A stretch of 64,000 bases of DNA from Prochlorococcus sp. AG-436-C14 (GCA_003209755.1 QCPD01000002.1:62001-126000), one strand, 5' to 3'. Counted from the stretch's first letter, positions 37,317 through 47,737 are shown. A program made the numbers and translations. The notes: a model not told the origin generated them from the sequence alone.

Positions 37317-38018
37317 TTGATGAAACAAGATAATAAAGAATATATGGAAAATAATTTATCTTGTTATTTAAATGAACAGAGCCTAATTAGTCCATTAGTT
37401 GAAACAAGCCTCCCCATTGCCCCAAAAATAAGATTAGGTATCCTTGCTTCAGGTAATGGCTCTAACTTCGAATACATTTTTAAATCCATTCAAAACAAAC
37501 AACTTAATGCGGAAATTTCTATTTTGATTGTCAATAATCCTAATTGCTTAGCAATAAAAAAGGCGATCAAATATAAAATACCTTACGTAATTATTAATCA
37601 TAGAGATTGTAATTCGAGATTAGAACACGACACGTTGGTAACGAAAAAACTAAAGGAATTATCGGTAGAACTAGTTGTTATGGCTGGATGGATGAGGATT
37701 GCTGGTGAAGAAATAATTAATAGTTTTAAAAACCGACTAATTAATATACATCCATCACTTTTACCTTCATTTAAAGGTGTGGATGCAATACAGCAGGCAA
37801 TTGACAAGAGAGTAACTATTACTGGCTGCACAGTTCACTATGTCCAAAAGGAGGTTGATTCTGGCTCAATAATTATTCAAGCTGCAGTACCTATTAAAGA
37901 AGAAGATAGTAAAGAGACTTTAAAAAAAAGAATTCAAAACATGGAACATCTAATATTACCTATGGCGATAGCAAAAGTAGCAAAGAATATAAGAACAAGT
38001 CTCAAGGATAATAAGTAA
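37317..38018 (+). CDS. purN: phosphoribosylglycinamide formyltransferase
   Basis: The third step of purine synthesis, moving a formyl group from 10-formyl-THF to GAR. The core starts at about Lys37 (IRLGILASGNGSNFEYIFK). The catalytic region reads INIHPSLLPSFKGVDAIQQA (His and nearby Asn) and TGCTVHYVQKEVDSGSIIIQ (Asp of the HxVxxxxDxG motif). At 233 aa it is about 35 residues longer than most PurN because of a polar N-terminal extension; Met10 is an alternative start but no Met is near the core. It overlaps the convergent argC by 17 bases. Confidence 0.93.
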   Translation: MMKQDNKEYMENNLSCYLNEQSLISPLVETSLPIAPKIRLGILASGNGSNFEYIFKSIQNKQLNAEISILIVNNPNCLAIKKAIKYKIPYVIINHRDCNSRLEHDTLVTKKLKELSVELVVMAGWMRIAGEEIINSFKNRLINIHPSLLPSFKGVDAIQQAIDKRVTITGCTVHYVQKEVDSGSIIIQAAVPIKEEDSKETLKKRIQNMEHLILPMAIAKVAKNIRTSLKDNK

Positions 38019-39081
38019 TCTTAGGAAGACCAATATCTGATTCAAGTCCTTCCATAATATTTAAATTTTGTATAGCCTGACCTGCTTGACCTTTTAGAAG
38101 ATTATCAATAACACTCATTAGTACTAATCTCCCATTACGATTATCAACTTCAACTGAAATCATAACTTTATTAGTATTTTTAACCCATTTAGTAGCTGGA
38201 TAAGTACCTACAGGCAAAATATCAATAAATGGCTGATTATTATAAAAAGCATCAATTACAATTTTGCAGTCTTCTGCTGTTAATCCAGGATCTCTTAAAC
38301 GAGCATAAACTGTAGATAAAATCCCTCTAACCATTGGGACCAGATGAGGCGTAAATTGCAAATTGACTTCATGACCAGCAAAGTAACTAGCTATCCCTTC
38401 TATCTCTGCCGTATGCCTATGCCCAATGACTCCATAGGGCTTAATTGATTCAGAGCATTCAGATAATAAGAGTTGCTCACTTGGATTTCTGCCTCCTCCG
38501 GATGTGCCAGATTTTGCATCAATAATAATTCCTTCACTTTCTATTAAACCTTGTTTTAAAAATGGAATAAGTAAACTAAGAGCTGAGGTTGGATAGCAAC
38601 CTGGACAAGCAATTAATCTAGACTTTGAGATTTCACTACTAAATTCTTCTGAAAAGCCATAAACAGCCTCTTCACATAATTCATAGTCATATCTTTGATA
38701 TTTTGCAGCTTCTTTGGAATAAACTTCTTTCCATTTGTCTAATGATTTAAATCTATAATCAGCTGATAAATCAAGTACTTTAATGCCTTTTTCCAATAAT
38801 AAAGGGGTTAGTTGTGATGATAAGCCGTTAGGGAGACTCAATATTGCATAATCAGAATCTTGAGCAATTTCACCAATATTGCTTTTTGTTATCTCTTTAT
38901 CCTCCAAAAGTTTCATAAAAGGATTTATTTGATTCCAGCTCTTACCAGCTGAGCGCTCTCCATTTAAAGATGAAATCTCAAAATTAGGATGCTCATTTAT
39001 TAACTTAACAAGTTGAAGTCCTCCATATCCAGATGCTCCAATAATTGCGATCTTCCCAGCTTTCGATTTACTAATTGCCAT
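38002..39081 (-). CDS. argC: N-acetyl-gamma-glutamyl-phosphate reductase
   Basis: The third step of arginine synthesis, NADPH-dependent. The N-terminal nucleotide fold is IAIIGASGYGGLQLVKLI (11-28). The catalytic cysteine is Cys162 in ACPGCYPTSAL. KSGTSGGGRNPSE and VIGHRHTAEIEG (with the catalytic His) complete the active site, and FTPHLVPMVRGILSTVYA is a late family motif. 359 aa is typical of the long ArgC form. It diverges from ribBA with an 87-base gap. Its stop overlaps the purN end by 17 bases. Confidence 0.97.
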   Translation of the reverse strand: MAISKSKAGKIAIIGASGYGGLQLVKLINEHPNFEISSLNGERSAGKSWNQINPFMKLLEDKEITKSNIGEIAQDSDYAILSLPNGLSSQLTPLLLEKGIKVLDLSADYRFKSLDKWKEVYSKEAAKYQRYDYELCEEAVYGFSEEFSSEISKSRLIACPGCYPTSALSLLIPFLKQGLIESEGIIIDAKSGTSGGGRNPSEQLLLSECSESIKPYGVIGHRHTAEIEGIASYFAGHEVNLQFTPHLVPMVRGILSTVYARLRDPGLTAEDCKIVIDAFYNNQPFIDILPVGTYPATKWVKNTNKVMISVEVDNRNGRLVLMSVIDNLLKGQAGQAIQNLNIMEGLESDIGLPKITYYP

Positions 39082-39168
39082 AACATCAAGGTTATTTCGT
39101 AGAATGATGAGATATTCATTTGAGAATAATTAGCAAAGAACCATTTCACCACAAACACGAGGAATAAG

Positions 39169-40854
39169 TTGAAATCAGAAGATTGTTATAAAATTGAATT
39201 TGATGATATAGCGGATGCTCTTGCTGCTATTAGAAACGGTGAATGTGTTGTTGTTGTTGATGATGAAAAGAGAGAAAACGAAGGAGATTTAATCTGTGCT
39301 GCTCAATTTGCAACTCCTCAGCAAATAAATTTCATGGCGACTGAAGCTAGAGGTTTGATATGCCTAGCAATGCAAGGGGATCGATTAGACCAACTAGATC
39401 TCCCTTTAATGGTCGACAGAAATACCGATTCAAACCAAACAGCCTTCACGGTAAGTATTGATGCCGGTCCTGAATTTGGAGTATCAACTGGTATATCGGC
39501 TGATGATAGAGCAAAAACAATACAAGTTGCTCTTAATAGTCAAACAAAACCAATAGATTTGAGAAGACCGGGTCATATTTTCCCCTTAAGAGCAAAAATA
39601 GGTGGAGTATTAAAAAGAGCTGGACATACGGAAGCAGCAGTAGATTTATCGTTGTTAGCCGGTCTATCTCCTGCAGGAGTTATCTGTGAAATCCAAAATC
39701 AAGATGGTTCAATGGCAAGACTGCCGGAATTAAAAACATATGCGAAAGAAAAAAATTTAAAGTTGATAAGTATTGCAGATTTAATTCATTACAGACTTGA
39801 AAATGAACGATTTGTGTACAGACAAGCTATAGCAAAATTGCCTAGTCTATTTGGTGATTTCAAGGCAATTGGTTATAAGAACGAATTGGATGGATCAGAA
39901 CATGTCGCGATAATAAAGGGTGATCCTGAAAATTTAAAAGAGCCTGTATTAGTAAGAATGCACTCAGAGTGTCTTACTGGGGATGCATTCGGATCATTAA
40001 GGTGCGACTGCAGACCTCAATTAGAAGCGGCCTTGTCTAGAATTTCTGAAGAAGGGGAAGGAGTTGTTGTATATCTAAGACAGGAAGGAAGAGGTATAGG
40101 TTTAGTTAACAAATTAAAAGCTTATAACCTCCAGGATGGAGGACTAGATACGGTTGAAGCTAATGAGAAGTTGGGTTTTCCCGCAGACCTAAGAAATTAT
40201 GGAGTAGGTGCACAAATTTTGACAGATTTAGGAATAAACAGACTTAAGCTATTAACCAATAATCCAAGAAAAATAGCCGGTCTTGGTGGATATGGACTTC
40301 AGGTTGAATCTAGAGTTCCATTAGTGATTTGTCCTGGAGATCATAATGCAGCTTATCTTGAGGTAAAAAGAGAAAAACTTGGACATTTAATTGGTAATAA
40401 TATTCAGACTAATTTAACCAATGAAAGACAAAACATTGTTGTCTATTGGGATGGTAAAGTTCAAAATAACGAATTAAAACATTTTGAAGATAAAGCAAAT
40501 AAATGGTCAGAAAATCATTTTTTAAATATTTCTATTCAAAACGCACCAAGGTTGATAGCTCTATGTGAAAACCCATTATTTATATGGAACGTAAGACATA
40601 GAGATATTAAGACTCATTTAGAAGGAAACATAATAGATAAAAGATTACTTGAGTCACTACTTAAAGAACTAAGTAATTGGAAAAATACAGAAAGAATTGG
40701 AATAATCAAAACAGATAATTATGAAAGACTTTTACATCCTTCTCAGAATATATTAATTGAAGAGAAAGAAATTAGCGAACTTTCAAATTTTGAAAATTCA
40801 CCTTTATTTGATTGGGATTTAAAAGATAAAACAATTACTATTGAATGGAGTTAA
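39169..40854 (+). CDS. ribBA: riboflavin biosynthesis protein RibBA with C-terminal extension
   Basis: A bifunctional enzyme. The N-terminal half is DHBP synthase ([17 protein letters not shown] and [11 protein letters not shown]). The C-terminal half is GTP cyclohydrolase II, with zinc cysteines in [18 protein letters not shown] and [18 protein letters not shown]. The two domains end at about residue 408, yet the protein runs to 561, leaving about 150 extra residues ([20 protein letters not shown] and onward) of unknown role, longer than a standard RibBA of about 400-420 aa. The start is TTG with GAGG 6 bases before it (39159-39162); no ATG is available before the catalytic motif. Confidence 0.93.
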   Translation: MKSEDCYKIEFDDIADALAAIRNGECVVVVDDEKRENEGDLICAAQFATPQQINFMATEARGLICLAMQGDRLDQLDLPLMVDRNTDSNQTAFTVSIDAGPEFGVSTGISADDRAKTIQVALNSQTKPIDLRRPGHIFPLRAKIGGVLKRAGHTEAAVDLSLLAGLSPAGVICEIQNQDGSMARLPELKTYAKEKNLKLISIADLIHYRLENERFVYRQAIAKLPSLFGDFKAIGYKNELDGSEHVAIIKGDPENLKEPVLVRMHSECLTGDAFGSLRCDCRPQLEAALSRISEEGEGVVVYLRQEGRGIGLVNKLKAYNLQDGGLDTVEANEKLGFPADLRNYGVGAQILTDLGINRLKLLTNNPRKIAGLGGYGLQVESRVPLVICPGDHNAAYLEVKREKLGHLIGNNIQTNLTNERQNIVVYWDGKVQNNELKHFEDKANKWSENHFLNISIQNAPRLIALCENPLFIWNVRHRDIKTHLEGNIIDKRLLESLLKELSNWKNTERIGIIKTDNYERLLHPSQNILIEEKEISELSNFENSPLFDWDLKDKTITIEWS

Positions 40855-40869
40855 TAATAAATATAAATT

Positions 40870-41310
40870 CTATTTTATAAGACTGACACTATTAATTTTA
40901 GTACCATTAGTAATAGATAGAAGGATTTTCATATCATCAGTTTTACCAAAGACAGTATGTACTCCATCCAAATGTGGTTGTGGAGCATGGACTAAAAAGA
41001 ATTGGCTGCCACCAGTATCCTTTCCTGCATGAGCCATAGAAAGAGAACCAGCAACATGCTTATTTGAATTAATCTCACAATTAATGGAATATCCAGGACC
41101 TCCAGTTCCAGGAATACCTCTTGAACCCTCTCTTGTATTAGGACATCCGCCTTGCGCCATAAAGCCATTAATTACTCTGTGGAAGGAAAGGCCATCGTAA
41201 AAACCCTCTTTAACTAGCTTCAAAAAGTTTTCTACTGTTTTAGGTGCATCAGTATCAAACAGGTCAATAGTTAATTGTCCTTTATCTGTGCTCATCAATA
41301 CTTTAGACAT
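40870..41310 (-). CDS. peptidyl-prolyl cis-trans isomerase (cyclophilin)
   Basis: A 146-aa cytosolic cyclophilin. Active-site motif: [19 protein letters not shown] (the Arg and Phe of FHRV are catalytic). [20 protein letters not shown] and [14 protein letters not shown] follow. No signal peptide, so cytoplasmic. The single-domain layout matches the small PpiB type. It lies 88 bases downstream of murQ on the same strand and converges on ribBA with a 15-base gap. Confidence 0.93.
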   Translation of the reverse strand: MSKVLMSTDKGQLTIDLFDTDAPKTVENFLKLVKEGFYDGLSFHRVINGFMAQGGCPNTREGSRGIPGTGGPGYSINCEINSNKHVAGSLSMAHAGKDTGGSQFFLVHAPQPHLDGVHTVFGKTDDMKILLSITNGTKINSVSLIK

Positions 41311-41398
41311 AGCTCTAATTAATTTTTTTTATAATAACTGTTTTTAAAATTTCATGCAGAAAGTAAATTATGAATCCAAAGTTTAAATTAACTATAAA

Positions 41399-42331
41399 TT
41401 AATCACTTTTAACCGCAATTAGTGCTGTTCTTAAATTTCCATTTGAATCATTAAGTAATTGATTAGCCTCAATAACATCCATTCCAGACAAAGCGATTAA
41501 TAAAGATAGTTTTACTGATCCATTTGCCTTCTTTAAAAGTTTTACAGCAGTTTCTTTATTAACTGAAGTAAAATCAAATAAAATATTAATTGCTCTATCC
41601 ATTAATTTGTCGTTGCTTACTGCTAAATCAATCATTCTATTGTCATAAACCTTTCCTAATTTAATCATCACTGATGTAGAGATTATATTTAAAGTCATCT
41701 TTGTAGCTGTTCCAGCTTTTAATCTTGTAGAGCCCGCAAGAATCTCTGGTCCTGTAATCAGCCTAATATCGATATCATTATCCAAATTTGAGTCACTTTT
41801 TGGAACAGATGAAATAGAAATAGTTAGTGCATTTATACATTTAGAATAGTTTAATGCCGCTACTACATAGGGGGTTCTACCACTAGCTGTTATACCTATT
41901 AATACATCTCTATTTGAAAAATTTCTATCTTTAAGATCATCAATAGCAATCTCAGAGATATCCTCTAGAGATTCAGAACTTCTTGTTAATGATGGAATAC
42001 CACCAGCGATTATACCCTGAACCAAATCTGGATTCGTACAAAAAGTTGGGGGGCATTCTGAAGCATCTAATACACCTAATCTTCCTGAAGTACCAGTACC
42101 AATATAAAACAATCTGCCATTTGATTTAAGTCTTGCTGTAATTTCATCAATAGCATTAACTATCTCTGGTATAGCATTCTCGACAGCCTTTTGAGGTTGT
42201 TTATCAGCTTCTGAAAAAATTTTTACTATATCATGGGTTGATTTTGTATCTAATTCATTTGATGTAATATTAAGCTGCTCAGTTAGTATTCGATGATTAC
42301 TATTATTCGAGTTATTCTTAATATTAATCAT
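41399..42331 (-). CDS. murQ: N-acetylmuramic acid 6-phosphate etherase
   Basis: Cleaves the lactyl ether of MurNAc-6-P to GlcNAc-6-P and lactate, in cell-wall sugar recycling. The SIS domain carries GRLFYIGTGTSGRLGVLDAS (72-91), then ECPPTF with the conserved Glu92, ASGRTPYVVAAL, and AGSTRLKAGTATKMTLNI. A C-terminal UBA-like helical end (SLLIALSGMDVIEANQLL) is also typical. 310 aa is normal. No MurP phosphotransferase or NagA-like gene is adjacent. Its start overlaps the stop of the DUF3110 gene by 4 bases, so they are coupled. Confidence 0.94.
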   Translation of the reverse strand: MINIKNNSNNSNHRILTEQLNITSNELDTKSTHDIVKIFSEADKQPQKAVENAIPEIVNAIDEITARLKSNGRLFYIGTGTSGRLGVLDASECPPTFCTNPDLVQGIIAGGIPSLTRSSESLEDISEIAIDDLKDRNFSNRDVLIGITASGRTPYVVAALNYSKCINALTISISSVPKSDSNLDNDIDIRLITGPEILAGSTRLKAGTATKMTLNIISTSVMIKLGKVYDNRMIDLAVSNDKLMDRAINILFDFTSVNKETAVKLLKKANGSVKLSLLIALSGMDVIEANQLLNDSNGNLRTALIAVKSD

Positions 42332-42720
42332 AGGAGATTTTCTAGACGTTTTTTTATATCTTCAAGCTGATCATTAGAGGAGGTTTGATCACTTATATTA
42401 TCTTGATGATGCCAATTTCCTACTTCCAAATTTGAAAGTGGTGGGGAAATCATGAGGCGCTCTTCATCAGTACTTGGAATAAAGCCTTTTTCGACATATC
42501 GGGGCTCATAACCAGCATCAACGCAAAAGGCTTCAATATCACTTCTTGTCAACTTCTCAACGGAAGGAGTGGGGAAGTCTTGCGCTTCTAAAAGCCCACA
42601 ATATCTTTCAGCATCATCCTTATCTTCGAACATAAGGATTACTGTTGAGCCCTTAAGTTCAAGTGAATGTATACCTTCACTTTCAGTCCCCGCATCATAC
42701 AAAAGGACATGAACTAGCAT
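42328..42720 (-). CDS. DUF3110 family protein, 130 aa
   Basis: A cyanobacterial/plastid DUF3110 protein: MLVHVLLYDAGTESEGIHSL, VILMFEDKDDAERYCGLLEA, SVEKLTRSDIEAFCVDAGYE. The alpha/beta pattern suggests a small ferredoxin-like fold, with no catalytic residues I can identify. The C-terminus is acidic and Gln/Asn-rich. It lies 56 bases downstream of dnaJ and overlaps murQ by 4 bases. Function unknown. Confidence 0.82.
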   Translation of the reverse strand: MLVHVLLYDAGTESEGIHSLELKGSTVILMFEDKDDAERYCGLLEAQDFPTPSVEKLTRSDIEAFCVDAGYEPRYVEKGFIPSTDEERLMISPPLSNLEVGNWHHQDNISDQTSSNDQLEDIKKRLENLL

Positions 42721-42776
42721 AATAAATAAATAACCATTTTAATTATAAATCGATAAAGTGAATAAACAATATGATC

Positions 42777-43703
42777 CTAATAATTCTCCATAGATATTTC
42801 ATTTAGACGTTGATATAATGCAATTTCAGAATCACTTAAATTATCCGGTAACACAATAATTATTTCAACGATTTGATCACCACGATATTCTTCATATTCC
42901 AATCCTCGTCCTCTAAGTCTTAACAATCTTCCTGTTGAAGAATTAGGAGGTACTTGTAATGTTACAGAACCATTTAGAGTAGGAATATCTACTGCACAAC
43001 CTAATAAAGCATCATGTGGAAATAATTCAAGACGATACATAACTCTTAAGCCATCAATTCTTAAGCCATCATCCGTCTGTACTTTTAATTGAACAAAATG
43101 GTCGCGACAACCAATTGCAGCTCCTTCTATTCTTAATCTCCATCCATCGCCTGCAAATGGTGGGGTCAAAACTTCGACAAGAGTTCCGTCTTGTAGCTGG
43201 ATTTCAACTGAAGAACCATAAAGAGCTTGCTCTGGTGAGATTTCTACAACTGATTCTTGATCTTCATAAATTAAAGTTGGTGGTGGAGTTGGTTCACTAG
43301 TAGTAGGAATATATTCATTAAAATTAGTGTCTTCAAAGTTTTCATATTCGTCCTCATAAGATTCTGAATATTGATCATCAATATCATCAATTTCTTTTTT
43401 TAAATTTGTTTTTATTCCTAATACAACCTCTAGATACTCATCATAAGTTGGAAATCTATTATCAAAAATATCCTTATCTTTTTCATTTTGTTTCTCCCAT
43501 TCTCTTCTCTTCTTAGGATCGCTAAGAATGGCATAGGCCTCATTAATTAATTTAAATCTTTCCTCAGCATTGACATCATTTTTATTTAAATCAGGATGCC
43601 ATTTTCTTGCCTCTTTTCTAAAGGCTGATTTAAGTTCATTAGAATTACATTCTGGGGAGACTCCTAATAGAGACCAATAGTTAGGATCAACGGTAGTATT
43701 CAT
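42777..43703 (-). CDS. dnaJ: DnaJ/CbpA-type co-chaperone
   Basis: A 308-aa Hsp40. The J-domain spans about 6-70, with the HPD triad at His36-Pro37-Asp38. An acidic linker follows ([20 protein letters not shown], about 100-125) in place of the Gly/Phe region, and there is no CxxCxGxG zinc finger. The C-terminal half is the beta-rich substrate-binding domain ([39 protein letters not shown]). This is a CbpA-like or type II layout. Its start overlaps the stop of the dnaK gene by 17 bases, so the pair is co-translated and almost certainly works together. Confidence 0.92.
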   Translation of the reverse strand: MNTTVDPNYWSLLGVSPECNSNELKSAFRKEARKWHPDLNKNDVNAEERFKLINEAYAILSDPKKRREWEKQNEKDKDIFDNRFPTYDEYLEVVLGIKTNLKKEIDDIDDQYSESYEDEYENFEDTNFNEYIPTTSEPTPPPTLIYEDQESVVEISPEQALYGSSVEIQLQDGTLVEVLTPPFAGDGWRLRIEGAAIGCRDHFVQLKVQTDDGLRIDGLRVMYRLELFPHDALLGCAVDIPTLNGSVTLQVPPNSSTGRLLRLRGRGLEYEEYRGDQIVEIIIVLPDNLSDSEIALYQRLNEISMENY

Positions 43704-45687
43704 TATCCCAAGGATCTATATCCCTTCTCCCATAATTATTATCACCATTTCTGTTTTGTCCTCTTTGTGAATAGTCCCAAGGATCATCATCCCAGTAATC
43801 ATCAGAAAATAGTTCGTCCTTCAAAGATCCAAAAGTATTTTTTATGCCTTGTATGGGATTAGATTCTGTCTTTCTTTCAGCTGATAAGCGACGATTCAAA
43901 CCAAACAATGCTTCTTGGAGAGAACCCACTGCATATTCAAGTTCTTGCAAATCATTTTCTTGAAGCATATCTTCAACATCCCTCAGCGCAACTTCTACAG
44001 ATCTTTGTTGTCTTTCAGCGCCATAAGGACCTAACTCTAACGAAGCATCTCTTAGTCGCCTCTCAGCTTGAGCAACAAGTGTTAAAGCATTATTTTTCTG
44101 ATCAATAGAAGCACGTTTTTTTCTATCTTCGGATGCTTTTATTTTGGACTCCTCAATCAATTTATTAACTTCATTTTGATTCAAATTTGAACCACCAGTA
44201 ACAGTTACAGACTGCTTCCTTCCAGTAGTTCTATCAGTAGCACTTACTTCTAATAAGCCATTGGCATCAATATCAAAAGCAACCTGAACTTGAGGAATAC
44301 CTCTTGGAGCAGGGGGAATACCAGATAATCTGAATTTACCCAATGATTTGTTGTCTGACGCCATCTGCCTCTCACCTTGCCAAATATGAATTTCTACTGA
44401 TGATTGATTCGATTGCGATGTACTAAAAACATCTGAATGTCTTACTGGTATAGAGGTATTTCGAGGAATTAGAACTTTCATTAATCCTCCAATAGTTTCA
44501 AGCCCTAGAGAAAGAGGTGTAACATCATTCAGTAAAAGGTCTCTCAACTCTCCTGAAAGAATCCCACCTTGAATAGCGGCACCAATAGCTACTACTTCAT
44601 CAGGGTTGACAGATTGACAAGGTGGATTTGGAACCAAAGTTTTAACTAACTGTTTTACCATTGGCATGCGAGTACTACCACCAACAAGAACAACTTCATC
44701 GATTTCATCAGGATTCCAACCTGAATCATCAATAACAGTATTAACAGGATCAAATAATCTATCTAAAAGATCATTGCAAAGACTCTCGTACATTTTTCTA
44801 CTAAGAGTCGTCTCTATGTGTAGCGGTCCATCTTTGCCTGTAGAAATAAAAGGCAGTGATATTGGAGTGATTTGAACACCAGAAAGTTCTTGTTTAGCTT
44901 TCTCTGACGCTTCCGTAAGTCTTTGCAAAGATTGCCTATCTCTTCTTAGATCTATTTGATTTTTTTTTAAAAAATCTTCAGCGAGCCAATCAACAATTCT
45001 CTGATCAAAATCGTTACCACCCAATTGTGTATCGCCTGAAGTTGCCTTTACATCAAAAACACCATTAGAAATTGACATTAAAGAAACATCAAATGTGCCA
45101 CCACCTAAATCAAAAACTAATACTTTTCTAGAAGAGCTTTTATCAAATCCATAAGCAAGAGCCGCTGAAGTAGGTTCATTCAATATCCTTTCAACATTGA
45201 TGCCAGCCAAAATGGCCGCATCACGAGTCGCTTGTCTTTGTGAATCGTTGAAATAAGCTGGAACTGTAATTACAGCGGAATCAACAGTTTCCCCCAAATA
45301 GGTTTCAGCATCATCTATTAATTTCCTAATAATATTTCCAATCAATTCCTCTGGGGCATACTCTCTCTTTGTGATGGGAGAGGTAATTCGAACATTTCCC
45401 TGATCATTTGAACGAACGCTATAAGGAACTGAAAGACTTGTTTCTTCAAGCTCATCCCATGCTCTTCCAACAAATCTTTTTAAATTTGAAAAGGTATTTT
45501 TTGGATTAAGAACTAATTGTCTTCTAGCTAGTTGACCCACCAATAACTCCGATTCCTTTGTAAAGCCAACTACTGATGGAGTAGTTCTAGAACCTTCAGC
45601 GCTAGAAATAACAACAGGCCTACCAGCTTCTAACACCGCAACAACGGAATTAGTCGTTCCCAAGTCAATGCCAACTATTCTCCCCAT
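43687..45687 (-). CDS. dnaK: Hsp70 chaperone DnaK (divergent paralogue)
   Basis: A 666-aa Hsp70. ATPase motifs: [17 protein letters not shown] (5-21), [34 protein letters not shown]. The substrate domain includes [16 protein letters not shown] and the linker [14 protein letters not shown]. The C-terminus is unusual: after the lid it is acidic and aromatic, with a DPWD motif twice ([10 protein letters not shown] and [10 protein letters not shown]) in place of the usual disordered end of DnaK. Cyanobacteria carry several dnaK genes; this one, paired with a CbpA-like dnaJ, seems to be an accessory copy, perhaps DnaK1-like. It diverges from pstC. Confidence 0.93.
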   Translation of the reverse strand: MGRIVGIDLGTTNSVVAVLEAGRPVVISSAEGSRTTPSVVGFTKESELLVGQLARRQLVLNPKNTFSNLKRFVGRAWDELEETSLSVPYSVRSNDQGNVRITSPITKREYAPEELIGNIIRKLIDDAETYLGETVDSAVITVPAYFNDSQRQATRDAAILAGINVERILNEPTSAALAYGFDKSSSRKVLVFDLGGGTFDVSLMSISNGVFDVKATSGDTQLGGNDFDQRIVDWLAEDFLKKNQIDLRRDRQSLQRLTEASEKAKQELSGVQITPISLPFISTGKDGPLHIETTLSRKMYESLCNDLLDRLFDPVNTVIDDSGWNPDEIDEVVLVGGSTRMPMVKQLVKTLVPNPPCQSVNPDEVVAIGAAIQGGILSGELRDLLLNDVTPLSLGLETIGGLMKVLIPRNTSIPVRHSDVFSTSQSNQSSVEIHIWQGERQMASDNKSLGKFRLSGIPPAPRGIPQVQVAFDIDANGLLEVSATDRTTGRKQSVTVTGGSNLNQNEVNKLIEESKIKASEDRKKRASIDQKNNALTLVAQAERRLRDASLELGPYGAERQQRSVEVALRDVEDMLQENDLQELEYAVGSLQEALFGLNRRLSAERKTESNPIQGIKNTFGSLKDELFSDDYWDDDPWDYSQRGQNRNGDNNYGRRDIDPWDNEYYR

Positions 45688-45724
45688 GGCAATACTTATT
45701 TAAGCCTCAGAGTAACTAGCCTTT

Positions 45725-45754
45725 AAGGGTATTCAATACTTATTATGTACCCTT
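45725..45754. repeat. inverted repeat in the dnaK-pstC intergenic region
   Basis: AAGGGTA (45725-45731) and TACCCTT (45748-45754) are exact reverse complements 16 bases apart, midway between the divergent dnaK and pstC starts. It could be an operator for either gene, or chance. Confidence 0.3.
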
Positions 45755-45772
45755 CAACACTTAAAGCCAATC

Positions 45773-45791
45773 ATTAACCCTACCTTAGTGA
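45773..45791 (+). promoter_or_regulatory. weak candidate Pho box upstream of pstC
   Basis: ATTAACCC (45773) and CTTAGTGA (45784) repeat with an 11-base period, the spacing of cyanobacterial Pho boxes (consensus CTTAACCT twice). The match is partial, especially in the second unit. The site lies about 35-50 bases before the pstC ATG. PhoB control is plausible for this operon on established grounds, but the site itself is weak. Confidence 0.25.
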
Positions 45792-45825
45792 AAAATTTGA
45801 GATTAGATATAGATTCATAAAGTAA

Positions 45826-46791
45826 ATGCTTCAGCGCGTGGACAAAGCAACTACACCGAAATTTTTACTAAAAAGAAGACCAACTTTAGAGAAGTTGGTA
45901 GATGTTGGTTTTAAAAATATTGTTGTTGCCATGGCTTCAATGGTAGCCGTAGTTCTTTTTTCCATATTTGCTGTCGTTTACTATGAATCTACTGAATCGA
46001 TTTCAAGATATGGACTGAGGTTTCTTTTTAGTTCTGCCTGGAATCCAGTTACAGATGAGTACGGTGCATTCACAGCTATTTATGGAACCCTTTTTACATC
46101 AATTGTTTCATTATTAATTGCCATTCCATTGGGCGTAGGCACTGCAATATTTATAACTGAGAATATAATTCCCAAATATTTAAGAAATCTAATTGGAATA
46201 ATGGTTGAGCTTTTAGCTGCTATTCCATCAGTAGTTTTAGGACTATGGGCAGTATTTATTATGGAACCTTTTATCAGACCGTTTTTGAACATTATATACA
46301 AACAATTTGGATTTATACCATTTTTTGGAACCCAACCTTTGGGCGCTGGAATGATGCCAGCAATATTAATACTTGTGGTAATGATATTACCTATAATTAC
46401 ATCGATTTCAAAAGATTCTCTAAATCAAGTTCCATCTAAACTTAGGCAAGCTGCCTATGGAATTGGAGCGTCAAGATGGACTACTATTTTTCAAGTTATA
46501 ATTCCATCTGCAATTTCTGGGATAACAGGAGGAGTTTTATTAGCACTAGGAAGAGCAATGGGAGAGACAATGGCAGTCACAATGATTATTGGCAATTCAA
46601 ATAACTTTAGTTGGTCAATATTTGCTCCTTCATATACAATTTCATCAATGCTTGCCAATCAATTTGGTGAAGCAGATGGGAGCCAGGTCTCTTCTCTAAT
46701 GTATGCAGCATTAATCCTAATGATATTAACATTAATGGTTAATATATTTGCCCAGTGGATTGTAAAAAAACTAAGCTTAAAATATCAATAA
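45826..46791 (+). CDS. pstC: phosphate ABC transporter permease PstC
   Basis: A 321-aa inner-membrane permease with about six helices. The first helix is at about 30-55 (IVVAMASMVAVVLFSIFAVVYY). The EAA-type loop that contacts PstB reads LRQAAYGIGASRWTTIFQVI, and ALGRAMGETMAVTMIIGNS follows it, typical of PstC. Periplasmic face: FFGTQPLGAGMMPAI. It is directly followed by pstA, with no bases between the stop and the next ATG, and then pstB. The binding protein gene pstS and phoU are not in this window. The operon supplies high-affinity phosphate uptake. Confidence 0.96.
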   Translation: MLQRVDKATTPKFLLKRRPTLEKLVDVGFKNIVVAMASMVAVVLFSIFAVVYYESTESISRYGLRFLFSSAWNPVTDEYGAFTAIYGTLFTSIVSLLIAIPLGVGTAIFITENIIPKYLRNLIGIMVELLAAIPSVVLGLWAVFIMEPFIRPFLNIIYKQFGFIPFFGTQPLGAGMMPAILILVVMILPIITSISKDSLNQVPSKLRQAAYGIGASRWTTIFQVIIPSAISGITGGVLLALGRAMGETMAVTMIIGNSNNFSWSIFAPSYTISSMLANQFGEADGSQVSSLMYAALILMILTLMVNIFAQWIVKKLSLKYQ

Positions 46792-47706
46792 ATGAAAAAC
46801 ACTTCACAAAAATCACTAAAGTATAATCCCTCTATTACTAGAAATATTGGGAACAAAGCATTAACTATTATTTCTGCTCTTTTCGCCATCATTTCTTTAC
46901 TCCCTTTAATATTAGTCATAAGCTATGTATTAATTAAAGGTGGAAGTTATATAAACTTAGACACCTTAATACTTGAACCCGAGCCACCAGGTGATGATCT
47001 TCTATCAGCAGGAGGAATAGGGCCAGCAATAACTGGGACTTTTATAATGACAGTTATTGCTTCAATGATATCAATACCTGTTGGAGTAGGTGGAGGAATA
47101 TTTCTTGCTGAATATTCAAAGTCAGGAAAGTTTGCAAAATTTATAAGGTTTGGATCAAATGTACTTGCAGGCGTTCCTTCTATAATTGCTGGTGTATTTA
47201 TATATGCAATTATTGTCTCAACCAAAATATTATTTGGATCAATGTTCAGTGGTATTGCTGGAGGAATTTCACTGTCAATATTAATGCTTCCAACAATAAT
47301 TAAAACTACTGATGAAGCACTTAAATTAGTTCCAAATGATATGAGAAGAGCAGCATTTGGCGTTGGTGCCTCAAAATTTACAATGATAACAAATATCACA
47401 TTACCAGCAGCATTTAGTTCAATTTCTACAGGAGTATTATTAGCACTAGCTAGGGCCGCAGGAGAAACAGCTCCATTAATATTTACAGCCCTTTTCTCTC
47501 GTTACTACATTACAAGTTTTGATGATCTTTTTTATGAAATGGGTTCTTTGTCAGTCCTAATTTACAATTTCGCTCTTGAACCATATGAAGCACAAAACCA
47601 ACTAGCATGGGCAGCATCATTCATATTAGTTGTTCTACTTTTAAGTCTAAATATCCTTTCAAGATGGTTAGGAACACTTGGTGTTTTTTCAAAAAATAAA
47701 GTATAA
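46792..47706 (+). CDS. pstA: phosphate ABC transporter permease PstA
   Basis: A 304-aa partner of PstC. Membrane helices at about 21-45, 79-105, 118-140 and onwards. EAA loop: DMRRAAFGVGASKFTMITNI, followed by ARAAGETAPLIFTALFSRYY, which is diagnostic for PstA. The ATG follows the pstC stop directly, implying translational coupling. Together PstC and PstA form the channel energised by PstB. Confidence 0.96.
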   Translation: MKNTSQKSLKYNPSITRNIGNKALTIISALFAIISLLPLILVISYVLIKGGSYINLDTLILEPEPPGDDLLSAGGIGPAITGTFIMTVIASMISIPVGVGGGIFLAEYSKSGKFAKFIRFGSNVLAGVPSIIAGVFIYAIIVSTKILFGSMFSGIAGGISLSILMLPTIIKTTDEALKLVPNDMRRAAFGVGASKFTMITNITLPAAFSSISTGVLLALARAAGETAPLIFTALFSRYYITSFDDLFYEMGSLSVLIYNFALEPYEAQNQLAWAASFILVVLLLSLNILSRWLGTLGVFSKNKV

Positions 47707-47737
47707 TTATGAGCAAAACTAATATAAAAATAAGCTT

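Noticed and set aside
46947..47399. Antisense open frame of 150 codons opposite pstA
   Set aside because: Shadow of pstA; composition (Ile/Pro/Asn) mirrors the membrane protein read backwards.
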